From positions 310,445,664 to 310,509,663 of the forward strand of contig NC_081414.1 of NCBI RefSeq assembly GCF_030272615.1: a stretch of DNA of 64,000 nucleotides, in the 5' to 3' direction. Both the position numbers and the translations under genes were made by a program. A model generated the notes under the pieces. That model had not been told where the DNA came from, made no database searches, and worked only from the letters and a program-made list of their open reading frames with translations. Shown here piece after piece: positions 12,192 through 24,453 of the stretch. Each line of letters begins with the position of its first letter. Position 1 is the first letter of the stretch. This DNA is from Cryptomeria japonica (taxonomy: Eukaryota > Streptophyta > Pinopsida > Cupressales > Cupressaceae).

Positions 12192-14804
12192 CTTTTTCTT
12201 TTGGGATCAAGTTGTGACCATACACGAATAACCTTAGAAAAGCTTGGAGGAAGAAATTTTTTGATGAGAGGACTTAGCAAGACTTGTGGAATCTTTGGAT
12301 TTTGTGTTTGATGACAAGGGATTTTTCTAATTGGTGGGCTTCTTGGATTAGAACCCGGATTTTATTAGGATTGACACCTTAGTCCTTGGATGAGGATCTT
12401 AGGTGGTGGATGAAACCACAAGCAAGGTAATGACCAAGTTGGGTAGAATTTAGACCTTGGAATGATAATTAAAAAGCCTCTTTTCCACCAAGGGTTGACT
12501 AATGACCCTAAGCAAAGCAAAGGCGTAAGTTGAGAGTCTTGATCGACTCAAAAGGATGAGGCAAAAAGTACTTGGAGAGGATTTTTCTTCAAGCACAAAA
12601 GCCAATTGATTAATGATGAGGTCTAAATGGAACTTCACAAGGTATGCAACCTTAATGTGAGGTTAAATTGGATTAAAGGATGATTGGATATGGATTTTGA
12701 GAATTGATTTGATAGTGGAGGGAGATTGATTTGATGTGCTAAGTCCTTAGGAAATTGAGGATGATTGATTGAGGAGGTATGATAGTGATGACTAGAAGAA
12801 ACTTGATGACTAGGTTATCCTTGGCATGAACATGACTCAATAGATGATTGGTTTAGATGGAAAGTTGTATGAAGGGACACAACTACCCCAATTTTGATGA
12901 TAGTTGGTGTTAAAGGACAAACCTGAACTTTGATGGAGAGCACAGACTCTTAGTTCATCACTAGCATCAAACTCATTGCTATGACCATGGACGTAATAGT
13001 GGTAATGATGCAAGAATGTCCTATGTTTGAGCAAGAGTTTATGGTTGGTATACCAGAATTTCTGACACCTAAGGAATTGTGCTTGTGTGAGCTTCTTCTT
13101 CTTGACAGGTCAGTGAATTGACTTCTTAGAATGTTTGTACAACTTGGGCTTATGAAACATGAGACAGACAGAGTTTTGATGCAATTTTGGACTTTGTGTA
13201 GGTAATGACTTGGATAATTATTTGTGTTTGGATAAGTGTTTTTTGCAAAGTGTTTGAGGATAATGATGTGTTTTTAGTTTACTCTTGGCAAGTATGTATC
13301 AAACAAAGCAAACACAATGATCAAATGCATTTTAACTCAAAGACACTCATGCTCATATACAACACTCTTAAGGCTAGCAAGGACAATAGTCATTGGATCC
13401 CAATTGGTTTCCCAACTATGCTTACCCAGAGCGGACACTTAGATGCTTGACCCCACTAGCTCCTCTCCACGACACTCACTTCTCTAGAGCAACCAAGCAT
13501 CAATTCCCATGAAAACTCCTCATGGCAAACTTTGTGTCTCTACTAAGGGCTGTAAAAATATGGGCGGCTTCGGAGGTCTGACCTCCTGCACCAATGACTA
13601 GAAGGTTTTTGGCCACTATGCACAAGGTGTTTAGTATGGCTTTCCATTAGGAGCTACCCTTCATAGTTGCGCAAGCGCAATTGAGGCCTATAGCCCAATG
13701 AAGCACCAAGAACTGAGTAGTCATGCAAGCGTGATTGAGATCTCTAGGATCCTACTAAGCACCCAATGTGAGAGTGAACTCTCATATAGGCCCAACCATT
13801 AATCCTTTTGTAGTCAATGGCCTATTTATTATAGTGAGTTGGGAACCCCAGGTCCGGGTGTACTCACTTGGGTCGTTCCCCTCTTACCTTCTCAAAGAGC
13901 AAGTTGGGAGGGCAGGCCCGCTAAGAGTAAGCATGCAATCAAATAAGAAAAGGTTGGAGGGTCTGGATTTCTGATCGTCTAGCTAGACGAGAGCATACTC
14001 TCCTACCTTTACGCTTTTCTCAAAACACACAAGACAATCATTCATTTACCCTTTAATTAAATCTAGGTGCCTAGTTAAAAAAAAGAAGCATAATGTTTGG
14101 TTGGATCTCCTAGGCAACCTGCAAAAAAGTGGATTAGTAGTTTTTTTTTTTAAGGTCTTGGATGGTCGATTAAAACTGCAAAACTAAAAAAAAGGAAATT
14201 AGTACTCACTGCACTGCACATACAACGCACGCGCTGAAGTGTAGTCAGCTCCACTGAAGCCCCTGTGTATACGCTGCAGTAAATAAAAACAATAAAAAAA
14301 GACAAGTCAACACAGAGCCAACGAGAGTTTTATACCTGTCTATCGTGCTGATCAGAATCGCTCGCGCCGAAACGCTTGCGCTTGCGCTGAAATCCTAAAA
14401 ACAGAGACTGGAAAGATTAGCGGGTAAAATTTTCAAAATTCAAATTTAAAAATTGAAATTTTGCTAAGGGCAGGAACTTTGGAAAAAATAGTCACGCTAG
14501 TTAGATTCCCTTGCGCTGAAATGCATCCACCCACGCTGATGTGCATGCGCATGCGTTAAACAGACAAACATAGAGTAAAATTTTTAAAATTTAAAACAGA
14601 GCGGGAAAAAATTTAAATGTCATAAAGTGGTCACTTTGATGTGTTTGCGCTCGCACTAATGCGCCTGCGCACGCGCTGAAACAATTTTTCTCTCACGCTG
14701 ACCTCGAGTCACTCACGCTGATTTGTAGTCTCTCGTGTTGTTCCGGAACCTGCATCTTACAACTCACAAAAACTCACAAAAAATGTTAGTTTTTAGGGAC
14801 ATGG
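12192..14804 (-). other. long untranslated leader of the Tat element
   Basis: No convincing coding frame lies between the primer-binding site and gag (2.6 kb). From about 14200 to 14750 the sequence is CpG-rich with dispersed copies of GCGCTGAA, GCGCATGCG and similar words. GCGCACGCGCTGAAACAA at 14667-14684 mirrors the motif at 815-830 near the other end of the interior. Long leaders are common in Tat elements, but this one has no visible ORF1. Confidence 0.55.
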
Positions 14805-14825
14805 GTCCCACTGAGCGTGCCAAAA
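14805..14825 (-). other. candidate primer-binding site of the Tat element
   Basis: Immediately inside the 5' LTR the minus strand reads TTTTGGCACGCTCAGTGGGA. It starts with TGG, like the complement of a tRNA CCA end, and sits at the position required for first-strand priming. It does not match the common initiator-Met site TGGTATCAGAGC, and the tRNA was not identified. Confidence 0.6.
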
Positions 14826-16062
14826 TGAAGATGGTGAAAAGGAGAGTGAGGTGGATTAGATAGTAAACATGCAAATCAAACATGAAAACACATGAAATCA
14901 AAAGACATAACTCAAATCACATGAAAACATGAATAAGATGCATATACCTCACAACCTTTTTACCTTCTCCTTTAGATGGAGCTTAGATGGAGTTGAAGTG
15001 CGCCCAATGTGCCTCCAACTTGATGTTGATTTGCTCCTTTCTTGCTTGATGTGGATGACTCTCCAATATTGTGCACAAATGGATAAAGATGGATCTTGAG
15101 GAATGATATGGATGAGATGGCTAAGTGTGGATGACGGATGATTTTGGCATGGTAAGGAGGCAATGGTGATTTTCTAGGCTCAAAATAACAGCATAAGCTT
15201 ACTAAACTTGGAGATGATGAATGAAGGGATGGAGTCCTCAATTTAAAGGAATAGGATAGGAAAAATGGATGGCTAGGATGGACCCAAGATGGAGGGCCAT
15301 GATTTTTTGTGAGCTCACACAAGGCCCAAGAGAGGGTGTGGAGACTAAGAGATATGCCTTAAAGGAATTTCTTGTCTCCACACTCCTCAAGGTACATTGG
15401 GAAGATGTCCCAATGTGCCTTGAGAAGAGCAAGGGATGGGACATTCCTTGAAGAATGGGGAGGAAGAATTTAAAATTCTTCAAAAATGGATGATCATGGG
15501 GATTGGAGGAATGAGAAAGAATTAAAAATTCTTTGGGAGATGAGATGCTTACATTCACCTAGGAAAAGAACATTTAAGGATAGTAGTTGGATAGAAGGGA
15601 CAAGGAGTTGACTTTGTAGCTAATCATGATGATTAGCCACTAGAAACTCATTAGGAGGGAGATTAGAGAAAAGGTTAGGTGGGATAAGATTTATAGGAGG
15701 ATTTGACTAGGAGAGAGAATGAGTGGAGGGGATTAAAAATTAGAAGAATAAGGTTAAGTGAGTTTAGGGAGTTTCTAGAAGAGTTTATTAGGTTAATGAT
15801 AGATTAGGAAGATGATTTGTAGGAACCATGTAGGTTAACTAATTAATTGAAATTAATTAGCTAAGAGGAGGATTTGAGAAGATTTAAATTTTAGAAAAAT
15901 AAAAAGAGGGGTTGATTTATTAAATAATTCAATCACATACTATAGTAACAATATTAATTATAATTAATTAATATTGAGGAGAATTAGAATTTAAATAATT
16001 AATTAATAAATTATTTATGTGAGGAATTAAAAATAATTAAAATAATTATTTTTAAGTGTGCA
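14826..16062 (-). repeat. 5' LTR of the Tat element (complete)
   Basis: The LTR is 1237 bp. On the minus strand it begins TGCACACTTA (TGTAGACACTTA in the other LTR) and ends ATCTTCA next to the primer-binding site. It matches 1-288 over its outermost 280 bases with several substitutions and small indels, so the insertion is not recent. Confidence 0.88.
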
Positions 16063-16712
16063 CTGATAAGAAGGTTTTTAAACCCGTCTACTTTGTTTGT
16101 CACAAGCCTGGTCATACTGCAAATGTTTGTAAAAACAAACCTAACAAAAATACAAATTACAATACTAATGCTAGGTACGTGTCTAGAAAGTTTGAAGGTC
16201 ATTGCTACACATGTGGAATGTATGGTCATAGACATATTGGGTGCAGATATGGATCAAACAATCTTGTACCATGCATGCATCCTAGACCAAATGGGGACCG
16301 GATAAGGAATTTTGATAACTGGGTAAACCGGAAATGGCAAAGATCCTATGGCAACCGGTTTAGTCCATTCGAAATATAAAAGGCAACAAATGTTGTTTGA
16401 ACCTTTTGTAATAACTTTGGTCATGTGGCTATGAACTGCAGAAGAAGAACATGAAGAGGAAATGCAGGACCCTCGAGATCATCTGGTATGGTTTGTTACC
16501 ACTGCAACAAACCGGGGCACTTAGCAAAGTTTTGCAGATCAAGAAATAATAGACCAGTCAACTCCTTTAAGAATCAAAAAGGCAAGCAGAAAGTTGATGT
16601 CGAGGAAACCAGAGAAGATATGAATTGGATTTGGAAAAAGAAAGGTGATGACTTGCTTGAAGAAGAAATTGTTCCTTCACCTAGTGAAGAGAATCCAGCA
16701 CCGGTGACTTAA
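16063..16712 (+). pseudogene. element B gag remnant with four CCHC zinc knuckles
   Basis: In one frame four zinc-knuckle units (C-x2-C-x4-H-x4-C) follow each other. The first is VCHKPGHTANVC, with its first Cys replaced by Tyr. The second is CYTCGMYGHRHIGC (16203-16244). The third is FCNNFGHVAMNC, its first Cys position being a stop. The fourth is CYHCNKPGHLAKFC (16494-16535). A charged tail follows and ends at a TAA at 16710-16712. Zinc knuckles bind the RNA genome inside retroelement particles. Most Copia gags have one knuckle, so four is unusual. The N-terminal gag part lies on the far side of the Tat insertion, left of the window. Confidence 0.75.
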
Positions 16713-17160
16713 GCCTGTCCAACACGGCTAAGGGGAGCTTAATGGTAAAACATCTCCGAACCCTTTGTAAAATGAGTGGGAAAGAATTTTGAATTGTACA
16801 TTTTTTGGTGACTTTTTGTTAACGTGTTATCAACTGGTATTTCACTTAAGTGGTAAATAAAAATTAGGGTTTGTAACCTAAAGTGTGAGCATTTATTACA
16901 GTCGGTAAAGTGGATAAAAACAAGTTTTACTTTATCATTTTTACCCTCTCTTTTGAAGAAGAAATTTGAAGCAATTGTAGAGTAGAGAAAGATTGTCTTG
17001 TTCTCAATTGGAAAATTGTTTCGTGTTTAGAGAAATCATGCTGAATCGAAAGTTGCAGAGAGGTGAACGAGTGTACATTTGGACTTTTCAACTGGGAAAC
17101 AGAGTGACGTGAAGATACAAGGTATTTCTTGTATACCACTTCGAAACCTTTTTAACTAGA
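16713..17160 (+). other. spacer between gag remnant and large ORF of element B
   Basis: No coding frame. The spacer begins with a GGGGAGCTTAATGG-type sequence after the gag stop and contains AT-rich sequence up to the ATG at 17161. Confidence 0.4.
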
Positions 17161-20100
17161 ATGGCATCTTCTTCTAAGTCTATAGAAAGGTTGATGCTCA
17201 CTGCTGAGCCAGAGGAAGCTCTAAAGGCAGATCAAATTATGTCTTATAATGCATTATCGCAAGTCCCGAGTGGTGTTGTGGTCAAAGGTGACTTGTTCAG
17301 CTATATAGATTGCAAGATAGAAAATTTAGGAACTCTACACATCTATACTTAGCTGAAATCACTTTGTGATAAGAGCGGAAAGATTGAAACCAAATATGCT
17401 ACGGTTTTTGAAAAAGGGTTTCATAATGTCACATATTTTCTTGAATATTTTGAGGATGAACACATAAGAATCATCTTGAGTCGAGTTCACAGAGAGAATA
17501 TGTATTTGGAAAGGATCCATACAATAACCAAGGAAGCTATTAGGGCTGTAATGGGTTATTGCTCAACCGGTGAAATTCCTGTGTTAAGAAGAATTTCAAA
17601 GGATATTGTCTTCAAGTTAACCGGTTCTACATCTGATAAGCATGCTTTCTCTATCAACAATATTAGAGACCCTGCGGTGAAACTTGCAACAATGGTGATA
17701 GGCTACCAGGTATTCTACTCCAGTAGACTTAATAGTGTTCCATCTACAACAATTCACACAACACATATAATGATTGTTGATAATGCAGACTATGATATTT
17801 GTGAAGCCATCAAAGACCAATTATTTCAAAATTTGAATCCATTAAGAAGGACAACACACAAAAGTTCAAATATGGTCATCTATTAGCTGGGTTATTTTTC
17901 TATTTTCAGAACTTCCTATCGGGTATTGGAGATATTGAATGGTCTAAGGAACAACATTAAGGTTGTGAAGAATACTTTTTTAGCTGCCGTGAACAAGTAT
18001 TTTAATGAATTTCAGAAAAAGATGAGCATGAGAATGAGGTTACCTAAAGATGTGGTAAAACACTTTGCAAAAGACATAATCTTCACAGTTACCACTGACT
18101 TTTGCTTGATGCAAGCAATTGAACCTAGAGAGGAGGAGATGGAAGATATGAGCTATTAGATTAATCATGATTTACTGGTCGGCTATGCTAATTCCCTATT
18201 AGCATTGCCTAAAGATAAAAAAAGAAGAAGGCAAAATCGGACATTGTGGCAGTCCAAGTTGCACCAATTGAAACTGGTACTGCACCTGTAGCTAAAGTGA
18301 ATGGGAAGCAAAAGAAGTCTAATGAAAAATCTCCTATGAAAAAGACTACAAGGGTGACTCAGAGTGTCCTAACTAAGAAGGAACCAATACCTAAAGAATA
18401 TGTAAATAAGGAGAATGCACCAAAGAAGAGAAATTGGAAATTGATTTTGCAACCAGAGTCTGAGGGTACAGATTCTAAAGAAGAACCAAAGAAGGAAAAA
18501 GCAACCGACAGAACACCCAAGAAGGTAAAGGTAGTGCCGAAGGCAACTACACCTATAGATATTGCTACCTACAAACCTGACATAGTCTTTGAAAGGACAA
18601 TGAAGACATTAGGAAGAAATAAGTTTGATAATGTCATAGAATATTTTGATTCTTTTACTGAAGATGAGCATAAGCAAGTAATCCAACAGGTAATTACTTA
18701 TTTGGGTCATTACAATGCATTTCCGCATGGTTTGGAGAAAGATATTTCAATATCTTTGTATAATACTATGTTAGATAAATGGGAGGAAGCAATTCAATTG
18801 GAAAAGAAGATTTTTGATGAAATATTTGTACAGTATTTTCCCAATCTATCATCAGATGGAATTAGTGCCTTAATTGAGAAATACAAAGTATATTTTGATT
18901 TTAAAGTGAGAAGATTGAAGCTTATTAATGCAAAAAGGTCAGTTGTTGAGTCTAAGACACATCAGCTAGCCTGTGTAATCAAAAAGAGGGAAGAAGTCAT
19001 CCACTCTAGCAATAAGGATGATACTACAGATGATGTTCCTCGACCGGAAATGGATGAAGAGGAAATTGTTCAAGCTGACATAGTCTATCCAATCAAGAAG
19101 AAGGATGGTTCCATTATTCTTGTTGATGAAGATGTTCAGGACATAGTAGACCTATCTAGAAACATTACTGCACCAGATATGGATCCTCCTACAATCACTG
19201 AAGTACATGTTACATTAGTTGAACAATCGGGTATTCAACTCACAATGGACAATGAACCGGCCACTGAACAACTGGAGAAACCCCAATCTCCACTGGTCAT
19301 TGAAACTACTCAAAAGGAGTCTATTGAGGAAGCTGTCACTCAACTAAATGAAGATACAACAGAGAAGAAAACATAAAGAGCTATCATTAAGAGTGTACCC
19401 TCTAAACCAGCAAAGCAAAAACTACTTGAAGATGATGATGATGATTCTTTAAGTATCTTAGGACCCATTGACATGAACAATTTGAGTGCATCAGAAATGA
19501 TGAAGATTGCTAATGTTATGAAATCTTGAGCACACAAGAAGAGACTGAAAGAGAAAAGGATTGAAGTAGAGACAATCCAAAATGCAGTAGAAATTTTGTT
19601 TGGTTTACTATCAGAAATAGTTGTTGCACATCTTCCTACACCCATCAGCAAACTTGGTCAGTTAGTTGCAGATGCATCTGATTAAATCAAATTGCTTGAA
19701 TACGATGCTCAAATGTCTGCTGAGAAGATCCAAAAGAAGAAATATGGAGATGAACTGGCTAAGAACATGGAAAGTGGCAAAATGGTTTTATCTCATAATG
19801 AAAGTCTGTTGAAGAAAGCTATTGAATCTGGAGGGAAGTATCTTGCCTCTACCTCCAATATTACTTTCTTTTACTCTGACATTTCTAAGAGTCAAGATGA
19901 AACCAAGCAGGAAATGGAAAGGTTATGCAAGGCATATGTCCCACTCCAGGACTCCATTCATACCTTTAACTGGTCTATAGATGATTTGCATGACAAACTA
20001 AACAGGAATGATAATGAGAAAGCTAAGAGATTTCAATCTCTAAGAGAGCTCAAGAGTCAGCTCACCTCGCAAGTCGACATTATTCTGAGAGCCTACTCCA

Positions 20101-20231
20101 ATGCAAAAGCTATTCTTGCTACTCCTGAAACTTGCACACTAGACTCAATGGAAGAATTCTATTCCCAGTTGATGTCTACCTCTAAGTACACTACTAACAT
20201 ACTGGAATCATGGGAAAATGCTTTATCCTAA
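17161..20231 (+). pseudogene. large unrecognised ORF of element B (about 1020 codons, broken)
   Basis: A frame opens with MASSSKSIERLMLTAEPEEA at 17161 and, after a one-base shift in an A-run near 18212, continues to TAA at 20229-20231. The N-terminal 350 residues are globular-looking (for example ITKEAIRAVMGYCSTGEIP, VIGYQVFYSSRLNSVPST), and I recognise no family. A lysine-rich linker follows the shift (about 18246-18540, many KK pairs, nuclear-localisation-like). Next come a second folded-looking segment (FERTMKTLGRNKFDNVIEYF ...) and an acidic stretch. The C-terminus (19540-20231) is helical and coiled-coil-like with EMERLCKAY and LHDKLNRND. In-frame stops are at 17350, 17884, 18157, 19374, 19528 and 19683. 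It occupies the place where pol would be. It could be a captured host gene or a structural or env-like accessory protein; no function is assigned. Confidence 0.6.
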
Positions 20232-20560
20232 ATGAAGAAGAATTTCAATGATATTTTTATGAGACTAGCCAATGCATGAACCTTTTAAAAAATTGTAATA
20301 TATGTTGAACACTTTGATACAGATTTTTCATATATATGTATATATTTTACTTTATCATTTTGGCATTGTTGTCAAAGGGGGAGTAATAATATGTATGTGT
20401 GTTTTAAATTTTTTTGTATTTATGCATGCATGAAGGGGGAGTATTGCATTGAAAGGGGAATATGAGTACATATGTAAATATATTGTGTATGCACACCTAG
20501 CGGTATTGTACTACTCTAAAAAAATTTCTAAGTGTTGCCATCAATGCCAAAGGGGGAGAT
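20232..20560 (+). other. element B 3' untranslated region with repeated polypurine tracts
   Basis: Four purine tracts (AAAGGGGGAG or close variants) lie near 20376, 20433, 20452 and 20549. The last reads CAAAGGGGGAGAT and directly precedes the LTR TG, so it is the functional-position polypurine tract. The others are copies of the same GTCAAAGGGGGAG-type phrase. Confidence 0.7.
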
Positions 20561-21665
20561 TGTTGGCTTGATGATGATTGTAATGTATTCATCACTTGTT
20601 TTCATTGATGAAACACTCACACACACACATATGATTAGATTGACTACCGGTTTAACTTCATTGGTTTACACTATTAACCGGTATGTTTAAAGTCTATCTC
20701 TAACTGGTACTCTGTGTCAACCAGTATGTGCTTAAGAGATAACCTGTGGTTACATAAAGTTGGCATCAAAATGAAGATGGAGATGAAACAGAAGATTCTA
20801 GGACAATGGTTCACATGTTTTGTTCCAACCAGTAATGACCGTTCTAACCAGTATTTGATTTTGTGATGAGTTACCAGCACTGTTTTCTTGATGGTCATTT
20901 TTGTGATGAGTTATGTTTACTTGTCTAGATACATTGCACCTAGGAAATTGTGTTTTGATTTCCTATGATCGACATAAGATTTGTATGTCTATTTAAAGAC
21001 ATCTTAGAGAATCATTTAAAGAGAGAATTGATATAGGAGATGATTTTATGCGAATATTGATATGCATAAAGAGTGAAAGATTTTGTTGAAGAGCGATAAG
21101 TGTTAAGATGAAAAGCAGTGTTGAATGTACTTAGAATGATCTGATCAAGCAAGTCTTGTGCTACTTAGAACAGATCAAACCTTTCTTGTTGTTTTCTAAT
21201 CATTACAACAGAATCAAATCCCCTAACTGGGTAAGCTCTAACAAGCTTCATTGTACAAATCCTCTAACAAGGTGATCCTTTAGTTTGGATTCTCAAATCC
21301 TCCAGCAAGGTTACTCCTAACAGGGTAATACTCTTAACAGGGTATAAGCTTCTAATCAAGCTTGGGATCTCTAACAAGATTCACTCCTAGCAAAGCACTT
21401 TGTAAGACCTTAACCGATCAGTTATCTATTACTGCAGATAATTAACTTGTGAGTTCCATCTCACTGTGGTTTTTACCTATTTGGGTTTTTCACGCATAAA
21501 CACTTGTGTTATGGTGGATGTTCTACTTTATGTGGATGTTGTTATTTCATTTTGGATAGCATGTATTTTGTTTAAATGCTTGGTTAAGTTCATCTACCAG
21601 TTTGAAGTTGTGATTATTTTGGTGTCATTGATTCACCCCCCCCTCAGTGATTTTCAAGTCCATCA
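20561..21665 (+). repeat. 3' LTR of element B
   Basis: The 1105 bp LTR starts TGTTGGCTTGATG after the polypurine tract and ends CAAGTCCATCA. It has Copia-type LTR features: CACTGTGGTTTTTACC, GGGTTTTTCACG and a TTCACCCCCCCCTCAGTG stretch near the end. Right of it, GATAA is the expected target duplication, whose partner is left of the window. Confidence 0.8.
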
Positions 21666-24453
21666 GATAAGAGATTTCAATTACAGTTCAAGGATGGAAA
21701 ATGCAAAATCATTAACAGATCTGGTTTGGAGATTGCAACCAGTACACAGACAAAAGGTAATATTTTTCATTTGAACTCTAGTGAAAAGACATGTTTGATT
21801 ACACAGATTGATGAGAGTTGGCTCTAGCGTAAAAGGTCATGTCATGTGAATTTTAATTGTATTGTGAAGATCAGTTCAACTAAGGTAGTTAGAGATATAC
21901 CTAAGATCGTGAAGCCTTATAATCCGATATGTAAAGAATGTCAAATGGGGAAACAGGTCAGAACCTCTTTTAGGAGTATACAAGATAAATCTAATGATGT
22001 TCTTGATCTTATTCATATTGATTTGTGTGGCCCTTCTAGAGTTAAAAGTTTTCAAGGTGATAGATATTTCATGCTAATCATTGATGATTATTCTAGAATG
22101 ATGTGGGTTACTTTTCTATAAGAAAAATCTGAAGCATTTGAAATGTTTAAAAATTTTAAGGCTAAAGTGGAAACTGAGACAAGATTGAATATTAAATGTT
22201 TGAGGTCAGATCATGGTGGAGAATTCACATCTGGTGAGTTTAATAACTTTTGTGAGAAGCATGGTATAAGAAGACAATTTTTTGCTCCCCAAACACCTTA
22301 GCAGAATGGAGTTGTGGAAAGGAAGAAAAAAACTATCTTGGATGCTGCTAGAACAACGATGATGGAAGTTAGTCTACCTCATATCTATTGGAGAGAAACA
22401 GTGAGCATGGCGGTTTATACATTCAATAGAGTACATATCAAAGGAAAAACTAGTAAAACACCTTATGAATTGTGGTTTGGCAATACACCTACAGTTAAGT
22501 ATTTCAAAATATTTGGTAGTAAATGTTATATCAAGAGAGATGATATCATTGACAAATTTGATCCTAGATGTGATGAAGGCACATTTCTTGGTTTCTCTAA
22601 TGAAACCAAAGCATATAGATGTTATAACAAGAGATTGAAGAGAATTGTGGAAAGTGCTAATGTCAAATTGGATGAGCTGAATAGAGGTCAAATTATAGTT
22701 TATGAGAAGGAACCGGCAGTGGAAATGATTATATCTGAACCAATAGCACCTTTATCGGAACAGAGTGTTGAGCTAGTTACTCTAGTAGTATCAAAGAATT
22801 CTACAATAACTAAAGAACATGGAAGAGGAACAGAGAGTCAGAGGACTCCCAGGTATGTGAGATTGAATCATTTAGAAGATCAGATCATTAGGGATAAAAA
22901 TAATGGAGTAATGACAAGAAGAAGACTGGAAACTAATGAGGTATGTTTAATTTCACAAATTGAACCGGTATTAGTAATTGAGGCATGTAAAGATGAATAT
23001 TGGTTGAAAGCTATGGAAGAAGAATTAGATCAGATTGAGAAAACTAACACATGGACTTTGGTTCCCCAGTCTAAAAATAAGAATGTTATTAGAATTAAAT
23101 GGGTTTTTAGAAATAAATTGAATGAGGATGGTCAAGTTATAAGGAATAAGGCTAGATTAGTTTGTAAAAGATATTCTCAAAAGGAAGAAATTGATTATGG
23201 AGAGACTTTTGCACGGGTAGTTAGGATTGAAGCTGTAAGATTATTTCTTGCCTATGTTGCTCATAAGCACTACAAGGTTTATCACATGGATGTTAAGTGT
23301 GCATTTTTGAATGGGGATCTTGATGAGGAAGTTTATAGTGACCAACCTGATGGTTTTTCACTATCAGATGATACAAACATGGTTTGCAGGTTAAGGAAAG
23401 CTTTATATGGATTGAAACAAGCACCTAGAGCTTGGTATGCAAGGTTGGATAAATAACTTTGAAGCTTGGTTTTACTAAGGGTAATGCTGAAAGTAATTTA
23501 TATTATAAGATCACCGATGATGATATACTGATTATTGAAGTATTTGTTGATGACATTATATTATATGGAGAAAGAATTTGAAATGTCTATGATTGGAGAG
23601 AAGAAATTTTTATTAGGTTTGCAGATTACTTAGATTGATAAAGACATTTTCATTTGTCAAACTAAGTATGCTAAGAAATTTTTGAAGAAATTTGGTATGG
23701 GAGATTCTAAACCAGTAAGTACTCCTATGGTAACAAGTGAGAAATTGACAAAAAAAAATGTTTCTGCATTGGTAAATCCTACAAGATACAAATCTATGAT
23801 TGGAGGTCTTCTTTATTTGACTCAAACTAGGCCTGACATAATGAATGTTTGAATTATATCAATATTTCAGAGTGATCCAAGAGAAAATCATGAGAGGGGT
23901 GAAAAAGATTTTTAGATACTTGCAAGGTAAATCAGAATATGGTTTGTGGTACCCTAAGGATTATAACTTTACTTTATGTGCATATATAGATGTTGATTGG
24001 GCTGGAGATGTTGATGACTGAACAAGTACTTCCGGTGGAGCTTTCTTTCTTGGAAATAAGTTGGTTTCATGGATTAGCAAGAAACAATCATGTACTTCTT
24101 TATCTACTGTTGAAGTTGAGTATGTTGTTGCTGCTACTAATTGTACACAGGTTTTATAGATGAAGCAAATGTTGAAGGATGTAAAGGTGGATTATAATGG
24201 ACCGATAGTTATTCACTATGATAACTCTGCTACTATTGATACATCAAAGAATCCCGTGTTTCATTCAAAGACAAAACACATATCTATCAAGTACAACTTT
24301 TTGTAGGAAAGGGTGAAAGCAAATAAAATTAGTCTAGTTTATGTGAACACTAAATAGCACATTGCAGATATTTTTACTTAACCTTTGCCTAAAGAATCAT
24401 TTGAATACTTCAGAGATAGATTAGGGGTTTCTACCCCTCCAGTAGAGACTTGA
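21666..24453 (+). pseudogene. element A pol: Copia integrase, reverse transcriptase and RNase H
   Basis: The frame opens with RFQLQFKDGKCKI and GNIFHLNSSEKTC (GAG-pre-integrase), then YNPICKECQMGKQ (zinc-binding end). The integrase core has DLIHIDLCGPS (Asp), LRSDHGGEFTSGEF (Asp) and a [12 protein letters not shown] block with the Glu, after a stop in TP-stop-QNG. RT follows with [39 protein letters not shown] and [21 protein letters not shown] frame change at 23457 then leads to EVFVDDIILYGE (catalytic FVDD). RNase H shows GGLLYLTQTRPDIM, DVDWAGDVDD, GGAFFLGNKLVSW, VEYVVAAT and HSKTKHISIKY. The end is GVSTPPVET at 24451. About ten stops and several frameshifts mark it as dead. Confidence 0.88.

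Larger units (their letters stand above)
1..16062 (-). mobile_element. Ty3/Gypsy LTR retrotransposon, Tat-type, nearly complete
   Basis: The first 288 bases of the window recur at about 15780-16062, which identifies the two LTRs. On the minus strand the order is 5' LTR (16062-14826), primer-binding site, long leader, gag, protease, RT, RNase H, a second RNase H of the archaeal type, integrase, a long 3' region with a gene in the opposite orientation, polypurine tract and 3' LTR. RT-RNase H followed by a second RNase H before integrase is the hallmark of the plant Tat group (Ogre, Retand, Grande relatives). The left end lies about 950 bp outside the window if both LTRs are equal in length. The right edge cuts a zinc-knuckle gag of another element, so this copy inserted into element B; the expected 5 bp duplication would be CTGAT at 16063-16067. 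Every coding part carries stops or frameshifts, so this copy cannot move by itself. Confidence 0.9.
16063..21665 (+). mobile_element. element B: pol-less LTR retrotransposon, 3' portion
   Basis: From left to right this plus-strand element shows a gag zinc-knuckle region cut by the Tat insertion, a 450 bp gap, a large unrecognised ORF, several GGGGGAG tracts and a 3' LTR (20561-21665). No protease, integrase or RT lies between gag and the LTR, so it appears to be non-autonomous. Directly after its LTR the pol of element A resumes in frame, so B sits inside A. Its LTR resembles the partial LTR at 63649-64000 in opening sequence and internal words, so the family has another copy here. Confidence 0.75.
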
